64,000 nucleotides of DNA, from NCBI RefSeq assembly GCF_918797525.1, contig NZ_OU963893.1, forward strand, positions 3,534,001-3,598,000. Direction: 5' to 3'. Under the pieces are notes generated by a model. It did not search any database and was not told the origin of the DNA. It saw nothing but the letters and a program-made list of their open reading frames with translations. The position numbers and the translations under genes are program-made. Shown here one piece after another: positions 1 through 12,623 of this stretch. Every line of letters begins with the position of its first letter. The stretch's first letter is position 1. Source of the DNA: an unidentified bacterial endosymbiont (lineage in GTDB: Bacteria > Pseudomonadota > Gammaproteobacteria > Enterobacterales > Enterobacteriaceae).

Positions 1-144
1 CATGGCTGGAGAGATAGCATTCTAAAGCGTTTGCTGATCGGGATTAGTTTGATTGGCGCATCTGGATATGCAGAATACAGGTTCTACAATGCAAGTCCCC
101 CCAGCGGAAGCCAGCAGAATGCACTGCCCGCCACCAACGGGTGA
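1..144 (+). CDS. C-terminus of an unrecognised membrane protein (5' end outside window)
   Basis: The first frame is open from base 1 to a TGA at 142-144, giving 47 residues of a protein that begins upstream of the window. It contains a hydrophobic stretch (LLIGISLIGASGY, about residues 11-23) that could be a last membrane helix, then a polar tail. It ends 13 bp before the likely ATG of the next gene on the same strand, so the two may be one operon. The family is not recognised, and the evidence is only an open frame with a plausible membrane segment. Confidence 0.4.
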   Translation, partial: HGWRDSILKRLLIGISLIGASGYAEYRFYNASPPSGSQQNALPATNG

Positions 145-157
145 CCATGTTCGCTTA

Positions 158-1804
158 ATGCCCATACAACCTAAGAAAATGAACCTGGTCACTTTTGAAA
201 ATGAGATCCCTGCAAGCAAATTGCTCGTTATCCCCTTACCCAGTACGCATCACAAACATGAAATGCTACACAGTATTGATAATGGTTTGGATAAAATTTC
301 AGCCCGAACAACGATTGCCAGCCCAGTCGCTTTCCTTAATGCAGAGGACGGTGTCAAGATTGAAAAAATGTATGATTTTTCATGCATTGATAAACGAAAT
401 AATATGTCCTGGGCAGACATTATTCGCCAGGTGGGAGAAACATTAACGTCTCCCGTTGAGTCTCTGGCCAGAGAATCTCAGATCGTTCATTATCATAATA
501 GCCTGGGAGAAGGATGTCCTGGACAACCAGATAGCAAGCGTCTTCAGGAGTACGCAGGAAGAGTTGATGCTATTCTTTCGGGAGTTATGCAGCTTATTCC
601 AGGCGCCAATCCTCTTATGGTTTTACAGCTCATCGTCGGCCCGGCGCTGGAGATTTATGCGGATGAGTTGGACGAAAAACCACTTGACCTGCAAAAAATC
701 AATAATATCAATCAGCAGGTGTTAATCTGCTCCAGGAAAGAAATTCAGACCTTAAGTGCGAAAGAAAAAATGAGAATATTTCCTGGCGCATCAACAAATG
801 AAATCATAAAAAAACTTGATACTATTAATGGCGAAGTCGCAGTTAAAATTGGCGAAGAAAAATATGTTCTTCATAACGATTTATATGACTCTCCCTTCAT
901 TGAAATCGATGGAGTGCAACGCTACATTCACTTTAACAATAAAGATAAAACCTGGGTGTTTAACGCAGAAAATGATATCAGGAGTTCATCTTATTTATCA
1001 TCTATGAAAATAGATACTTACAAGAGTAACTTTTCATACAATGCTGACAACGATTTTATCATTACACCTGACGACGAAATAGTCGATACAAGAAATAAAA
1101 GAAAATATCTTCTTATCAATGGAAAAGAAGTGCATGTTATTGATGGGATTGAAAAAAACTCTTTTTTCCCGGCAAGTAGTATAATTTCAGGCGACGTAAT
1201 AAAAAAAGGGGAAGGAGAATATTACTTTGAGGCTGAATCAGCACCTGTAGACTCGGAAGTTGCTGAAATATTGAATGTTGACGTAAATGAATTTATCAGT
1301 GGTGGTGATAAAACATCAATAAAACCCAATCTTTTATCCCTGGATAACAACAAACATCGTTATGTAAAATATCACAATCTATACCATCCTCTGGAAAATG
1401 GTAGTGAACTATTTATTGAACGCATCGATGGAAGCCTGGCGATAATCACTACAAGGTCAGGGCGTCTGAGTGTGGCTAAAGTAGTTAAGCAAAATCTACC
1501 TGATGCAGAACATCTTACCGGGGACTTATTTATCACCCGTGACCTGAAAATCAAATTAGAGCAGGAGGGCGCTACTTTAAACTACAGTGGTTACAAAAGT
1601 AGTGATGGTATGAAATTCGACGCAGATTCGCTAAAGAATCATTTGCAAATTAATAATAACGTATATAAATCTGTTCATTCAAGTCACTCTCCCTGGATTT
1701 TTGTAGAGAATAAAAAAGACGGATATCCAGATATTCCGGTATTTTTATATGACGATGTCCTTATACAAGGAAAAGAGGGTTTTATGGAAGATACGTCTTC
1801 ATAA
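158..1804 (+). CDS. AT-rich protein of unknown function, about 548 aa
   Basis: I do not recognise this family. The frame is open from a TTG at 53, but 53-144 overlaps the end of the upstream gene, so ATG 158 is preferred; no clear ribosome site is seen for either. The protein is acidic and hydrophilic except for one hydrophobic region about a quarter of the way in (LIPGANPLMVLQLIVGPALE), which could cross or associate with a membrane. The second half is rich in short beta-like segments and in Asn, Lys and Asp. Base composition is visibly more AT-rich than bud or ybdK next door, suggesting recent acquisition. The pairing with a short upstream membrane protein resembles an effector or toxin cargo arrangement, but nothing diagnostic was found, so no function is assigned. 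Confidence 0.6.
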   Translation: MPIQPKKMNLVTFENEIPASKLLVIPLPSTHHKHEMLHSIDNGLDKISARTTIASPVAFLNAEDGVKIEKMYDFSCIDKRNNMSWADIIRQVGETLTSPVESLARESQIVHYHNSLGEGCPGQPDSKRLQEYAGRVDAILSGVMQLIPGANPLMVLQLIVGPALEIYADELDEKPLDLQKINNINQQVLICSRKEIQTLSAKEKMRIFPGASTNEIIKKLDTINGEVAVKIGEEKYVLHNDLYDSPFIEIDGVQRYIHFNNKDKTWVFNAENDIRSSSYLSSMKIDTYKSNFSYNADNDFIITPDDEIVDTRNKRKYLLINGKEVHVIDGIEKNSFFPASSIISGDVIKKGEGEYYFEAESAPVDSEVAEILNVDVNEFISGGDKTSIKPNLLSLDNNKHRYVKYHNLYHPLENGSELFIERIDGSLAIITTRSGRLSVAKVVKQNLPDAEHLTGDLFITRDLKIKLEQEGATLNYSGYKSSDGMKFDADSLKNHLQINNNVYKSVHSSHSPWIFVENKKDGYPDIPVFLYDDVLIQGKEGFMEDTSS

Positions 1805-1875
1805 TGCTTAATACGCCTGATTTTCTGGCAAAACTAGCATCAGATATCAATATGAATAAATTTGTTCAAACTTAA
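1804..1875 (+). CDS. possible 23-aa ORF overlapping the previous stop
   Basis: An ATG overlaps the stop of the preceding gene (TAATG) and opens 23 codons to a TAA at 1873-1875. The overlap is the usual form of translational coupling, but the peptide matches nothing I know and may be a truncated remnant of a downstream gene. Confidence 0.2.
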   Translation: MLNTPDFLAKLASDINMNKFVQT

Positions 1876-1905
1876 CCGTATTAATGTCCTTACGGGATTA
1901 TTTTG

Positions 1906-1948
1906 ATGGTCAGGAAATCAAATCGTCATTTTTAGATTTCCTGACCAT
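1906..1948. repeat. 14-bp perfect inverted repeat
   Basis: ATGGTCAGGAAATC at 1906-1919 is repeated in inverted form at 1935-1948 with a 15-base loop. There is no T-run after it, so it is not a textbook intrinsic terminator. It sits between the AT-rich gene and the convergent cold-shock gene and could act as a bidirectional transcription barrier. Confidence 0.5.
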
Positions 1949-2022
1949 GCGCGGATGACATGGTTGCGCCGCAAACTAAGGTCACCCTACCAAAAAAGTG
2001 ACCCGCTCCGCAGCGGAAAAAA

Positions 2023-2496
2023 TTACTTCAGCAACTTCACCGTTGCGTCGATGTCTATCTCGTCTTCGGTGAAGATCAGCGTCGTGTTCTGGAAGGTGGT
2101 GATCGCCAGCTTCTTCACCGAACGCGTTTCGCCTGACTTTTTCTCGGATTTCGGCTTGATGCTGTTCATCAGAAGCCCTACCGACAGCACCGCGTTCTCT
2201 TTATCGATTTTGGTATCAACCGGCTCTTCTTCGCTGAACACCACGAAGGATTTTATCGAGGTGAGCTTCACGCGTTCACCCGCAATGTAGAGATGTTTGC
2301 TTTCCGGGATCACCTTCACCGCATAGGCGGAAAGACCTTTATTGTTGGTGGTGGGCTCGAAGGTCACCGCTGCATCTTTCTTGATCAAATCAGGATTGGC
2401 GACCTTAATCACGTGAAAATAGCGATTATCGCCGTTTTCATCTTTGATAAATCCAAAGCCTTTATCTTTAAACCACGTTGTGATTGTACCGTTCAT
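2023..2496 (-). CDS. cold-shock-domain protein with long C-terminal extension
   Basis: The N-terminal 65 or so residues are a cold-shock (OB-fold) nucleic-acid-binding domain: it opens MNGTITTWFKDKGFGFIKDE, containing the RNP1-like KGFGFI, followed by an RNP2-like YFHVIKV. Typical Csp proteins are about 70 residues; this one has 157, and the remaining 90 residues are unrelated to CspA and unrecognised. It probably binds RNA or single-stranded DNA in the cytoplasm. The gene stands alone, convergent with the AT-rich gene on the left. Confidence 0.75.
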   Translation of the reverse strand: MNGTITTWFKDKGFGFIKDENGDNRYFHVIKVANPDLIKKDAAVTFEPTTNNKGLSAYAVKVIPESKHLYIAGERVKLTSIKSFVVFSEEEPVDTKIDKENAVLSVGLLMNSIKPKSEKKSGETRSVKKLAITTFQNTTLIFTEDEIDIDATVKLLK

Positions 2497-2568
2497 CGCT
2501 GTTTCCGCCTGTCAGATCTCAATGACTCAATTTTGAAGCGCAGTGTAATGCACAATGGTTGAGGAGAC

Positions 2569-2597
2569 AAAAAAAAGCCCCTGCACGACGGCAGGGG
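2569..2597 (-). terminator. intrinsic terminator of the bud operon
   Basis: On the minus strand a CCCCTGC/GCAGGGG stem (2591-2597 with 2578-2584) with a 6-base loop is followed by C and eight T. It lies about 30 bp past the budC stop and closes the budABC transcript. Confidence 0.85.
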
Positions 2598-2627
2598 AAA
2601 GTTCATGTCAGAGCGTATCGTTATTTT

Positions 2628-5098
<2,471 letters not shown>

Positions 5099-5111
5099 GG
5101 TGATTCTCCTG

Positions 5112-5894
5112 TTAGTTTTCGACGGAACGGATTGCGGCATCAAGGTTGCTGGGATGGAGATTGGCCTGTAAAAACGCGCTGTCGGCAGGCAGGTCAATCA
5201 TCAGCTTGCGGATTTCACCGAAGGTCAGTACGCCGCTCTCCAGCTGATAGTCAAGCAGGTGGCCCCCTCCCTGACGGTCGTCGGTAATAAAATGTTCATG
5301 ATAGCCCGCCACGTTAATGCCCTGCATATGCTGGGGCGTGCGGAACCCAACCAGCACGCCTTTTCGCTGGTTAAAGCGGAACACTGGCTGGTCGTCCAGC
5401 ACGTCGGTCATCGCCCGGTAGGGCGGCGTCTGGCGTGGTACGGTGCGGGTATGAGCATGGCGAAAATCGCCGTCGATGCGCAGCGCGCAGAACAGGTTAT
5501 CGGAGGGGATTTGCTGGTCGATAACGTCGTGGACCTGCTGACGGCTGACCGGCGCATCGAACGTTTTACGATACTGCGGCTGAAACCATGTCATCACTGC
5601 GAACGGCGTTTTCTGGTCAGGCTTCGCGGCGCGGGCGCTGCCGTCGGCGCGCAGCTGATAGACCTGGCTGCTGAAAGCAATCATTTCGCCGTCCAGCTCG
5701 TTAAAGGTGCCCAGGCCAAAATCACCATGCCTGAGTAGATCGGCGATAGTGGTTTCCCCCTCATACACGCCGCTTAACAGGGCGCTCATTAACGATGTCT
5801 GATAGATCACGCTGTCAGGATGCTGAGCCGAGAACCCACGCAGGGTTTCGCACAAACTCGCCTCACAGTCGCATACAGATGAATGCGTCATCAT
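5112..5894 (-). CDS. budA: alpha-acetolactate decarboxylase BudA
   Basis: BudA decarboxylates alpha-acetolactate to acetoin, the second step of butanediol formation, and uses a zinc ion. The 260-residue product carries the family segments [26 protein letters not shown] and the His-rich GYHEHF region near residue 190 that supplies metal ligands. Two adjacent ATGs (5894 and 5891) follow a GAGGAAG ribosome site; the first is chosen. It is the first gene of the operon, with budR read divergently 102 bp away. Transcription is expected to be induced by acid, acetate and low oxygen through BudR; this comes from the family and was not read from the sequence. Confidence 0.95.
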   Translation of the reverse strand: MMTHSSVCDCEASLCETLRGFSAQHPDSVIYQTSLMSALLSGVYEGETTIADLLRHGDFGLGTFNELDGEMIAFSSQVYQLRADGSARAAKPDQKTPFAVMTWFQPQYRKTFDAPVSRQQVHDVIDQQIPSDNLFCALRIDGDFRHAHTRTVPRQTPPYRAMTDVLDDQPVFRFNQRKGVLVGFRTPQHMQGINVAGYHEHFITDDRQGGGHLLDYQLESGVLTFGEIRKLMIDLPADSAFLQANLHPSNLDAAIRSVEN

Positions 5895-5996
5895 GCTCTT
5901 CCTCTTCAACTTTAATTAGAAAGGTTAAATAAATGTTGACCCGATTCAGCACAGAGTTCCAATATAGAAATCATGCTGGTTTGAGACGTTTGAGAT
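5895..5996. promoter_or_regulatory. divergent bud operon / budR control region
   Basis: The 102-bp gap between divergent budA and budR must hold both promoters. A direct repeat TTTGAGA (5980-5986 and 5989-5995) sits immediately before the budR start and is a candidate for BudR or repressor contact. LysR regulators normally bind such divergent gaps, so binding here is likely; the exact operator is not established. Confidence 0.5.
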
Positions 5997-6872
5997 ATGG
6001 AACTACGTTATCTACGCTATTTCGTCGCAGTTGCACGCGAGCGGCACTTCACCAGAGCGGCCCACGCGCTGGGTATTTCACAACCACCTTTGAGCCAACA
6101 GATCAAACGGCTCGAAGAAGAAGTGGGTACGCCGCTGTTCAGGCGCCTGACGCGGGGCGTTGAGCTGACCGAGGCGGGAGAAGCCTTCTATGAGGATGCG
6201 TGTAAGATCCTCGCGATGAGCGACGCCGCGCTGGAAAAAGCCCGGGGCATTGCCCGCGGGCTGAACGGCAGTCTGTCGATAGGGATCACCAGTTCAGATG
6301 CCTTTCACCCTAAAATCTTCACGCTGATTCGCCATTACCAGATGCAGAACCCGGCGGTAACGGTTCACCAGATAGAGGCCAATATGTCCTCGCTGATGGC
6401 GATGCTGGGGGAAGGCGAACTGGATATTGCGTTTGTGCGCCTGCCGTGTGAGAGCAGCAAAGCGTTTGATCTGAAAATGCTCGACCGGGAGCCGATGGTG
6501 GTGGCGCTGCATCGTAAACATCCTCTGGCGGAGCAGGGATCTTTGGCGCCAGAACAGCTACGGGACTCGCCGATGATTTTGTTTCCCCGGGAGGTTGCGC
6601 CGGGGCTGTACGAACGTGTTTATACCTACTGCGAGCGGGCGGGAATTGATATGCAGCGTACGCTACAGGCATCGCAACTCTCCTCCTCCCTGAGCATGGT
6701 CGCCGCCGGGGGCGGGTTTGCCCTGGTGCCGCAGTCCATGGCGGCCATTGCTAAGCCGGATGTAACCTACCACCCGTTAAGTGACCCAGCGCTCTATACC
6801 GATATCGCGCTGTGCTGGCGGCGTTTTGAACGTTCGCGGACGGTGAAGCGGTTTTTAGCCATGATGGACTGA
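5997..6872 (+). CDS. budR: LysR-type regulator BudR (AlsR-like)
   Basis: This LysR-family transcription factor of 291 aa is divergent from budABC and presumed to activate it when acetate accumulates. The N-terminal winged helix-turn-helix spans about residues 1-60 (RYLRYFVAVARERHFTRAAH then SQPPLSQQIKRLEEEVGTPL). It is followed by a linker helix and a two-lobed periplasmic-binding-like effector domain to the C-terminus. Start ATG 5997 gives the canonical LysR opening MELRYLRYF. Divergent placement against its target operon is typical and supports the name. Confidence 0.9.
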   Translation: MELRYLRYFVAVARERHFTRAAHALGISQPPLSQQIKRLEEEVGTPLFRRLTRGVELTEAGEAFYEDACKILAMSDAALEKARGIARGLNGSLSIGITSSDAFHPKIFTLIRHYQMQNPAVTVHQIEANMSSLMAMLGEGELDIAFVRLPCESSKAFDLKMLDREPMVVALHRKHPLAEQGSLAPEQLRDSPMILFPREVAPGLYERVYTYCERAGIDMQRTLQASQLSSSLSMVAAGGGFALVPQSMAAIAKPDVTYHPLSDPALYTDIALCWRRFERSRTVKRFLAMMD

Positions 6873-7089
6873 GATGTGTTGTTTCGTATAGCAGGTCAGG
6901 CAAAGCCACCGCCAGTAAAAGACTTTCTGGAAGCCGCCTCGCAAACCTTGAAGTAACCTTGTGCAATTCGGGGTTATCTCTTCTCTTCCCTTCTGCGCAG
7001 TCGTAAAGTGCGCGTGTTGCGGCAAATTCGCAACCGGGAGCAGGACCCCGTGAACATGAAGCGACATTTTTTCATAAAGAGGATGCTAA

Positions 7090-7545
7090 ATGGCTACTAT
7101 CCCTCAGTTTTCTTACGCGCTCTCTGGAGAAAGCACTGACCATCAGCTTCTCTATTCGCAACTTCCCGATTCGGCAGATCTTTTTGAACTGGCTGATGCC
7201 TGTACCGCTTATGTGAGCATGCTGGTAGAAACGGTCGACACCGTAACATTTGCCACCCTCGGCAAGTGCTTGCTGTCGACGCTTAAGCGGCTGCGTGAAA
7301 GCTGTGATGCTGAACTTCCGCCGTACCTGGTTGAAAAGCTCATGGCAGAAGAAAATATTGCCTCCTGCGTGCCGGACTGCTGGCAGGAGACAACGTTGCA
7401 GGTGGATTATGCGCTGGCGCTCACGCGGGCGGTGACGAGCAGAACACTGCCTGCAAGCGTGGCGAAAGAGCTGACCGGGCTGTTGCACGATATGGTCTGG
7501 CTGCTGGCGGAGTTTGTTAAGGAGCCTTACATCACGGCGCATTGA
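7090..7545 (+). CDS. conserved-looking small protein of unknown function
   Basis: A 151-aa frame starts at ATG 7090 with AGAGGA five bases upstream and has codon use like its neighbours. The product is predicted helical, acidic in its first half (DHQLLYSQLPDSADLFELAD) and without signal peptide or membrane segment. It stands alone between budR and the SOS-type gene. I do not recognise a family, although the opening resembles small enterobacterial DUF proteins that carry Cys and Thr-rich helices; this is only an impression. Confidence 0.6.
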   Translation: MATIPQFSYALSGESTDHQLLYSQLPDSADLFELADACTAYVSMLVETVDTVTFATLGKCLLSTLKRLRESCDAELPPYLVEKLMAEENIASCVPDCWQETTLQVDYALALTRAVTSRTLPASVAKELTGLLHDMVWLLAEFVKEPYITAH

Positions 7546-7888
7546 GGCGGGTGGTGGCGTGAAAAGACGGGCTTCTGCTTGAGCAGGGGACCCGATTTTG
7601 ACCCGACGCAACGTGAAACAGTGAGTGGTGCATGTGCGGGAGAGCGAGGAACAAACGTTGATCCTACAGGACAGCACCACTATGAATATTCACACTATTT
7701 CTCAATCCATGACAATCAGGACGTGTGTCAGTCGCTAAGGTTGATGAATATAGCGCGAATTGCAGCGTCTGCGCGGTCTAGCTTGTGCTGCAGTCCTTTG
7801 AATTTGTTGTGGCTCCCGATAAGCAACAAAAAACGCCGCGCACTTTCCTGCTTACGGCGTCATGATCGGTGATGATGTGTTCAGGTTA
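7546..7888. other. intergenic stretch, no gene seen
   Basis: These 343 bases separate the small unknown gene from the convergent yebG-like gene. No frame of convincing length or ribosome site was found. The right-hand end contains the intrinsic terminator of the yebG-like gene, listed separately. Confidence 0.5.
7827..7860 (-). terminator. intrinsic terminator of the yebG-like gene
   Basis: On the minus strand ACGCCG (7855-7860) pairs with CGGCGT (7833-7838) and is followed by a run of T, 28 bp beyond the yebG-like stop codon. Confidence 0.7.
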
Positions 7889-8206
7889 TCAGGCTGCTTT
7901 AACCGCTCTGATTTTTTTACTCTCAGACATCTCTGGCTCTGTTATATCTGTTGCCGTTACGGCATTGAGCTCAGGGAGCTTGCTGGTACGCAGAATGTGC
8001 TGCACAGTCTCTTTCTGTTCGGCGAGATACAGCCCAAGATCCTCCGCCTGCGTTTCATCCATTTGCATTCCGCTTTGCAACAGCCAGTCGGTGAACGCTT
8101 CTGCCATATCAAGCAGTTTATCGTGAGCGTCAGCCTCTTTCTTACTGGCAAATGTCATTTTCTCTTCACCTTTTCTTACAACAACAAATTTTGTTTCAAC
8201 AGTCAT
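7889..8206 (-). CDS. YebG-family SOS protein (second YebG paralogue)
   Basis: The 105-aa product resembles E. coli YebG, a DNA-damage-inducible protein of about 96 aa: VETKFVVVRKGEEKMTFASKKEAD parallels the family N-terminus, with a following helical region containing LGLYLAEQKETVQHIL and RTSKLPELN. YebG function is unclear, but it belongs to the LexA regulon. A LexA box stands 16 bp upstream of the start. The genomic place differs from E. coli yebG, which lies near purT, so this is probably a paralogue and no symbol is given. A T-rich hairpin terminator closes the single-gene unit. Confidence 0.8.
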   Translation of the reverse strand: MTVETKFVVVRKGEEKMTFASKKEADAHDKLLDMAEAFTDWLLQSGMQMDETQAEDLGLYLAEQKETVQHILRTSKLPELNAVTATDITEPEMSESKKIRAVKAA

Positions 8207-8221
8207 TTCACACCCCCGACA

Positions 8222-8237
8222 CTGTAATTATATACAG
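8222..8237. promoter_or_regulatory. LexA (SOS) box
   Basis: CTG-N10-CAG with AT-only spacer: CTGTAATTATATACAG. It fits the LexA consensus and lies 16 bp before the yebG-like start, so this gene should be repressed by LexA and induced by DNA damage. Confidence 0.85.
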
Positions 8238-8407
8238 TATAGCAGCTTCTGATTATTCTGGCTACTCGCTGTGTTCATTTACGCTTCTGGCGCAAGGCAG
8301 ACGCATCTTTCATTCCATACCGTATTAGCCGTCGTTCATTCCCTCACGCCAGAGGAATAATGACGTCGTTGTCTATACTCAACGAAGACCAGACAGCGGA
8401 GCTCACC

Positions 8408-9529
8408 ATGCCTTTACCCGACTTCCACTCTTCCGAACCCTACACTCTTGGCATCGAGCTTGAGCTGCAGGTGGTTAACCCACCGGGCTACGATCTGAGC
8501 CAGGACTCCTCCGCCCTTATCGCCGCGGTAAAAGATGAAATCAAAGGCGGCGAAGTTAAGCATGACATCACTGAAAGCATGCTCGAGATAGCCACAGGCG
8601 TGTGCCATAACATCGACCAGGCGGCAGCGCAGTTTTCGGTGATGCAGCAGAGTATTTTGCGTGCGGCGGCGGAGCAGCATATTCAGATCTGCGGCGGCGG
8701 TACGCACCCCTTCCAGAAGTGGCAGCGTCAGGAGGTGTGTAACGATGAGCGCTATAACGTTACTCTGGAGCGTTTCGGCTACCTGATTTTGCAGGCCACA
8801 GTGTTCGGCCAGCACGTGCATGTCGGGTGTCGAAACGGGGATGACGCTATCTACCTGCTACACGGGCTGTCGCGCTTTGTGCCGCACTTTATCGCTCTCG
8901 CGGCCTCGTCGCCCTATATGCAGGGCACGGACACAAAATTTGCCTCATCAAGGCTGAATATTTTCTCGGGGTTCCCGGATAACGGCCAGATGCCGTGGGT
9001 GGATAACTGGCAGGGATTTGAAGGCCTGTTCCGTCGACTATGCTCTACCAGCATGATCGACAGCATTAAAGATCTGCACTGGGACATTCGCCCCAGCCCG
9101 CATTTTGGCACCGTGGAGGTACGGGTGATGGATACGCCGCTCACCCTTGCCCACGCCATTAATATCGCTGGGCTTATCCAGGCGACGTCGCACTGGCTGC
9201 TAACCACCAGGCCGTATAAACATCAGGAACAAGATTTTTTGCTATACCGCTTCAACCGTTTTCAGGCCTGTCGCTACGGGTTAGAGGGCATTCTGACGGA
9301 CGTTCATACTGGCGAGCACAAAACCGTGGCCGACGATATTATCTGGCTGCTGGAACAGGTTGCCCCCTCGGCCGAGAAGCTCGGCGCGAAAAGTGCAATC
9401 CATGAAATAGGTCTGATGTTAAAACAGGGCAAGAGCGAGGCGCAGCGAATGCGGGACGTTATCGCAGACGGTGGCTCGCTCATCTCCTTAGTGCAAAAAC
9501 ATTGTGAGCTGTGGGCGACTAGCCCGTAA
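8408..9529 (+). CDS. ybdK: putative glutamate-cysteine ligase-like carboxylate-amine ligase YbdK
   Basis: YbdK (GCS2 family) is an ATP-dependent carboxylate-amine ligase with weak gamma-glutamylcysteine synthetase activity in vitro; its cellular role is unsettled. Start ATG 8408 (GGAG eight bases upstream) gives 373 aa, matching the family (about 372); a frame from 8360 adds 16 unlikely residues. Conserved stretches seen include LGIELE near residue 15, [12 protein letters not shown] near 50, [11 protein letters not shown] near 95 and the HVHVG and [17 protein letters not shown] segments that form the active site. Its end overlaps the convergent RND gene by 11 bp. In E. coli ybdJ lies directly beside it; here an efflux and ATPase block intervenes. 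Confidence 0.93.
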   Translation: MPLPDFHSSEPYTLGIELELQVVNPPGYDLSQDSSALIAAVKDEIKGGEVKHDITESMLEIATGVCHNIDQAAAQFSVMQQSILRAAAEQHIQICGGGTHPFQKWQRQEVCNDERYNVTLERFGYLILQATVFGQHVHVGCRNGDDAIYLLHGLSRFVPHFIALAASSPYMQGTDTKFASSRLNIFSGFPDNGQMPWVDNWQGFEGLFRRLCSTSMIDSIKDLHWDIRPSPHFGTVEVRVMDTPLTLAHAINIAGLIQATSHWLLTTRPYKHQEQDFLLYRFNRFQACRYGLEGILTDVHTGEHKTVADDIIWLLEQVAPSAEKLGAKSAIHEIGLMLKQGKSEAQRMRDVIADGGSLISLVQKHCELWATSP

Positions 9530-12500
9530 GCCGATGCCCCCACTCTCGCAGGCGCTGGAAAAGCACGAACAGCGCTGGAATAAACAGGATCCCCACCACG
9601 GTCGCCACCAGCATGCCGCTGAATACCGTGGTCCCGATGATGCGACGGCTCTGGGCACCCGCGCCGGTCGCCAGCATCATCGGCAATACGCCAATGATAA
9701 AGGATACCGCAGTCATCATTACCGCCCTGAAGCGGCGTGAGGCCCCTTCTCTCGCGGCATCGACAATCGCCATTCCGTCCATGCGCCGGGCACGGGCAAA
9801 CTCGACGATAAGGATCGCGTTCTTGGCGGCGAGGGCTATCAGTAACACCAGGCCAATTTGCACATACACGTCGTTGGCATAGCCGGTTGCCCACAGCCAC
9901 ACCAGCGCCCCGCCGATGGCGAACAGCACCGAGAGCATTACGCTCGCCGGGAGCGTCCAGCTTTCATACTGGGCGACGAGGAACAGCCACGCCATGACTA
10001 CCGCCGCCAGCACAATCCAGATTGCCTGATTACCGGTCTGCTGCTCCTGATACGACATGCCGCTCCAGGCATAGTCGTAACCCGCGGGCAGATTCTCTGC
10101 CAGGAGTTGGCCCATTACCGCCATCGCCGTACTGCTGCTCACCCCTTCTGCCGCCATGCCGCTCACCGACACCGACGGGAACTGGTTGTATTGCTGCAGG
10201 AACGGCGCGCCGACGGTTGGGGTGATGGTGACAAGGTTACTCAGGCGCACCCGCTCCCCGTTATTACTGCGCACGAACAGCTCGCTGATTTGCTCGGCGC
10301 GCTCACGCCACTGCATCTCGTTTTGCATCACCACATGATAGACGCGGTTGTTGACGCTGAAATCACCGGCGCGCGTGCCGCCGAAAGCGGTTTGCAGGCT
10401 GCTGAAGATACGCGAAACCGGCACGTCAAGACGGGCGGCGCGCTCGCGGTCAACGGTTAACGTCAGCTGCGGGACGTTACTGCTCCAGGTGGTGAACACC
10501 CGGTTAAGTTGAGGATGTTGGTTAGCTTTCGCCAGCACCTCACGCGTCACACGCTCCAGCTCTGCCGGACTTTGTCCCGCCTGTGCCTGAATACGCAGGT
10601 CGAAACCGGAGGCATTGCCCAGCCCCGGTAGCGTCGGCGGGGCAAAGGTCATGATGGTCGCTTCCGGCAGGGCCAGAAGCTGGCGCTGCAGCGTTCCCAT
10701 AACCTCATTCAGCGGTGGACGCTGGCTCCAGTCCTTCAGCATGATCGAGATAAATCCGCCGTTGGAGGCGCTGGTGCCGTTGAGAATGTTAAACCCGGAA
10801 ACCTGAATTACATCTTCCACCGCCGGGTTTTTAGCAATAAGCTCCCGCGCGGTGGCCATCACCGCTTCGGTACGCTCCAGAGACGCCGCTTCCGGCAACT
10901 GGACGCTGGCGAAGAAGTAGCCCTGGTCTTCCTGTGGCAGAAAACCTTTTGGCATCGACATAAAACTGAATACCACCACGGCAGCCGCGCCGGCGGTCGC
11001 CAGCAGTGCCAGCCACGGGCGAAGGTTTAAGCTATTTACAATGCGGGCGTAGACGTTACGTGTTGCATCCAGCCCGCGGTTGAAGCCGCGAAAAATCGCC
11101 GCCGGTCGCGCCGATCGCGGACGCAGCAGCATTGCACATAACGCAGGGGTCAAGGTCAGCGCCACCAGGCTTGAAAGGGTGACCGCCGTTGAGAGCGTGA
11201 CCGCGAACTGGCGGTACAGCTCGCCGACAATCCCTGGCAGCAATGCCACCGGCACAAACACCGCCAGAAGTACCAGAGTCGTCGCAATGACCGGTCCGGC
11301 AATCTGGCGCAGCGCCAGTGCCGTCGCCGCCGTTCGGCTCTGCCCTTCCGCCATCAGCGTTTCGACGCTCTCCACCACGACGATGGCATCATCAACCACC
11401 ATGGTGAGCGCCAGAATAATGGCAAACAGGCTAAGCGTGTTGGCCGAATAGCCGAGCGCATACAGCACCGCAAAGGTGCCCACCAGCGATACGGGAATGG
11501 CGAGCGCCACAATCAGCGTGGCACGCCAGCTTTGCAGGAACAAGGAAACCACCACCACCACCGCCAGCATGGTGAGCGTCAGTGAAACGCCAATTTCCTT
11601 AATGGTCGCGGCGACAAACGAGGTGGTATCGAATTTAACTTCGTAGACCAGATCGTCCGGGAAGCGCGTGGAGAGTCGATCCAGTTCAGCGCGCACCCCA
11701 TCGGCTACGCGCAGGGCGTTGGCGGATGGCGTAGGGTAGATACCGAGATAAGCAGAGCTTTGTCCATTCAACTGGGCGCCGGAGCTGTAACTGCGCGAGC
11801 CTAGTTCGATATTCGCCACGTCCTTCAGACGCACCAGTTGGCCCATCTCACCGACGCGAATAATGATGTCGGCAAAGTCCTCGGCCCGGTTTAAACGTCC
11901 CAGACCGTTGATGGTCAGTGTCTGCTGCTGGCCGTTAAAGACCGGTGGCGTACCGACCTGTCCCGCCGCGCCCTGTACGTTTTGCTCACTCAGCGCCTGC
12001 GCCACATCGTCAGTGGTGACGTTCAGGGCGTTCATCCGATCCGGACGCAACCAGATACGCATGCTGTAATCGCGTGCGCCAAACATCTGCACCTGCCCGA
12101 CGCCCGGCAGGCGAGACAACGCCTCAAGCACCTGAGTGCTGGCGTAGTTGCTGACAAACAGCGGCGTGTGGGTGTTATTCGGTGAGTAAAGGCTTACCCC
12201 CATCATCAGGTTAGTGGAGCGTTTACGCACCTGGACGCCGTTTTGCTGGGCTTCTGCGGGAAGCTGGGCCACGGCCTGCGCGACGCGGTTTTGGACGTCG
12301 ATGGCGGCCAGATCCGGGTCGGTTCCCGCCGCAAAGGTTATATTGAGGCTGTAGGTCCCTTCGTCCGAACTGGTAGACTCCATATACAGCATGTGATCCA
12401 CGCCGTTAAGCTGCGTCTCCAGCGGCGTGGCGATGGCCTCCGCCACGTCGGCCGAGCTGGCGCCAGGCCACGACGCGCTAACATTCACCACCGGCGGCGT

Positions 12501-12614
12501 GATCTGCGGATACTGCTCCACAGGAATAATCCTCAGCGCGATGGCCCCCAGCAGAGTGATGACCAGCGCAATCACCATCGCGAAGCGCGGGCGTTTGATA
12601 AAAAACGTCAGCAT
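9519..12614 (-). CDS. RND family (HAE1) multidrug efflux transporter, inner-membrane subunit
   Basis: This 1031-aa proton-driven exporter belongs to the AcrB/MexB family. It has the family layout: TM1 at residues 8-28, a large periplasmic loop, six helices beginning near 335, a second loop and a final group of helices. The TM4 Asp pair of the proton relay is visible in [10 protein letters not shown] near residue 400, and the TM10 Lys in [11 protein letters not shown] near 930. It starts at ATG 12614, 9 bp after the membrane-fusion gene, so the two form an operon. No outer-membrane channel gene is present, so TolC is the likely partner. It is not AcrB or OqxB by sequence; no symbol is assigned. 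Confidence 0.93.
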   Translation of the reverse strand: MLTFFIKRPRFAMVIALVITLLGAIALRIIPVEQYPQITPPVVNVSASWPGASSADVAEAIATPLETQLNGVDHMLYMESTSSDEGTYSLNITFAAGTDPDLAAIDVQNRVAQAVAQLPAEAQQNGVQVRKRSTNLMMGVSLYSPNNTHTPLFVSNYASTQVLEALSRLPGVGQVQMFGARDYSMRIWLRPDRMNALNVTTDDVAQALSEQNVQGAAGQVGTPPVFNGQQQTLTINGLGRLNRAEDFADIIIRVGEMGQLVRLKDVANIELGSRSYSSGAQLNGQSSAYLGIYPTPSANALRVADGVRAELDRLSTRFPDDLVYEVKFDTTSFVAATIKEIGVSLTLTMLAVVVVVSLFLQSWRATLIVALAIPVSLVGTFAVLYALGYSANTLSLFAIILALTMVVDDAIVVVESVETLMAEGQSRTAATALALRQIAGPVIATTLVLLAVFVPVALLPGIVGELYRQFAVTLSTAVTLSSLVALTLTPALCAMLLRPRSARPAAIFRGFNRGLDATRNVYARIVNSLNLRPWLALLATAGAAAVVVFSFMSMPKGFLPQEDQGYFFASVQLPEAASLERTEAVMATARELIAKNPAVEDVIQVSGFNILNGTSASNGGFISIMLKDWSQRPPLNEVMGTLQRQLLALPEATIMTFAPPTLPGLGNASGFDLRIQAQAGQSPAELERVTREVLAKANQHPQLNRVFTTWSSNVPQLTLTVDRERAARLDVPVSRIFSSLQTAFGGTRAGDFSVNNRVYHVVMQNEMQWRERAEQISELFVRSNNGERVRLSNLVTITPTVGAPFLQQYNQFPSVSVSGMAAEGVSSSTAMAVMGQLLAENLPAGYDYAWSGMSYQEQQTGNQAIWIVLAAVVMAWLFLVAQYESWTLPASVMLSVLFAIGGALVWLWATGYANDVYVQIGLVLLIALAAKNAILIVEFARARRMDGMAIVDAAREGASRRFRAVMMTAVSFIIGVLPMMLATGAGAQSRRIIGTTVFSGMLVATVVGILFIPALFVLFQRLREWGHRLTG

Positions 12615-12623
12615 GATGGCTCC

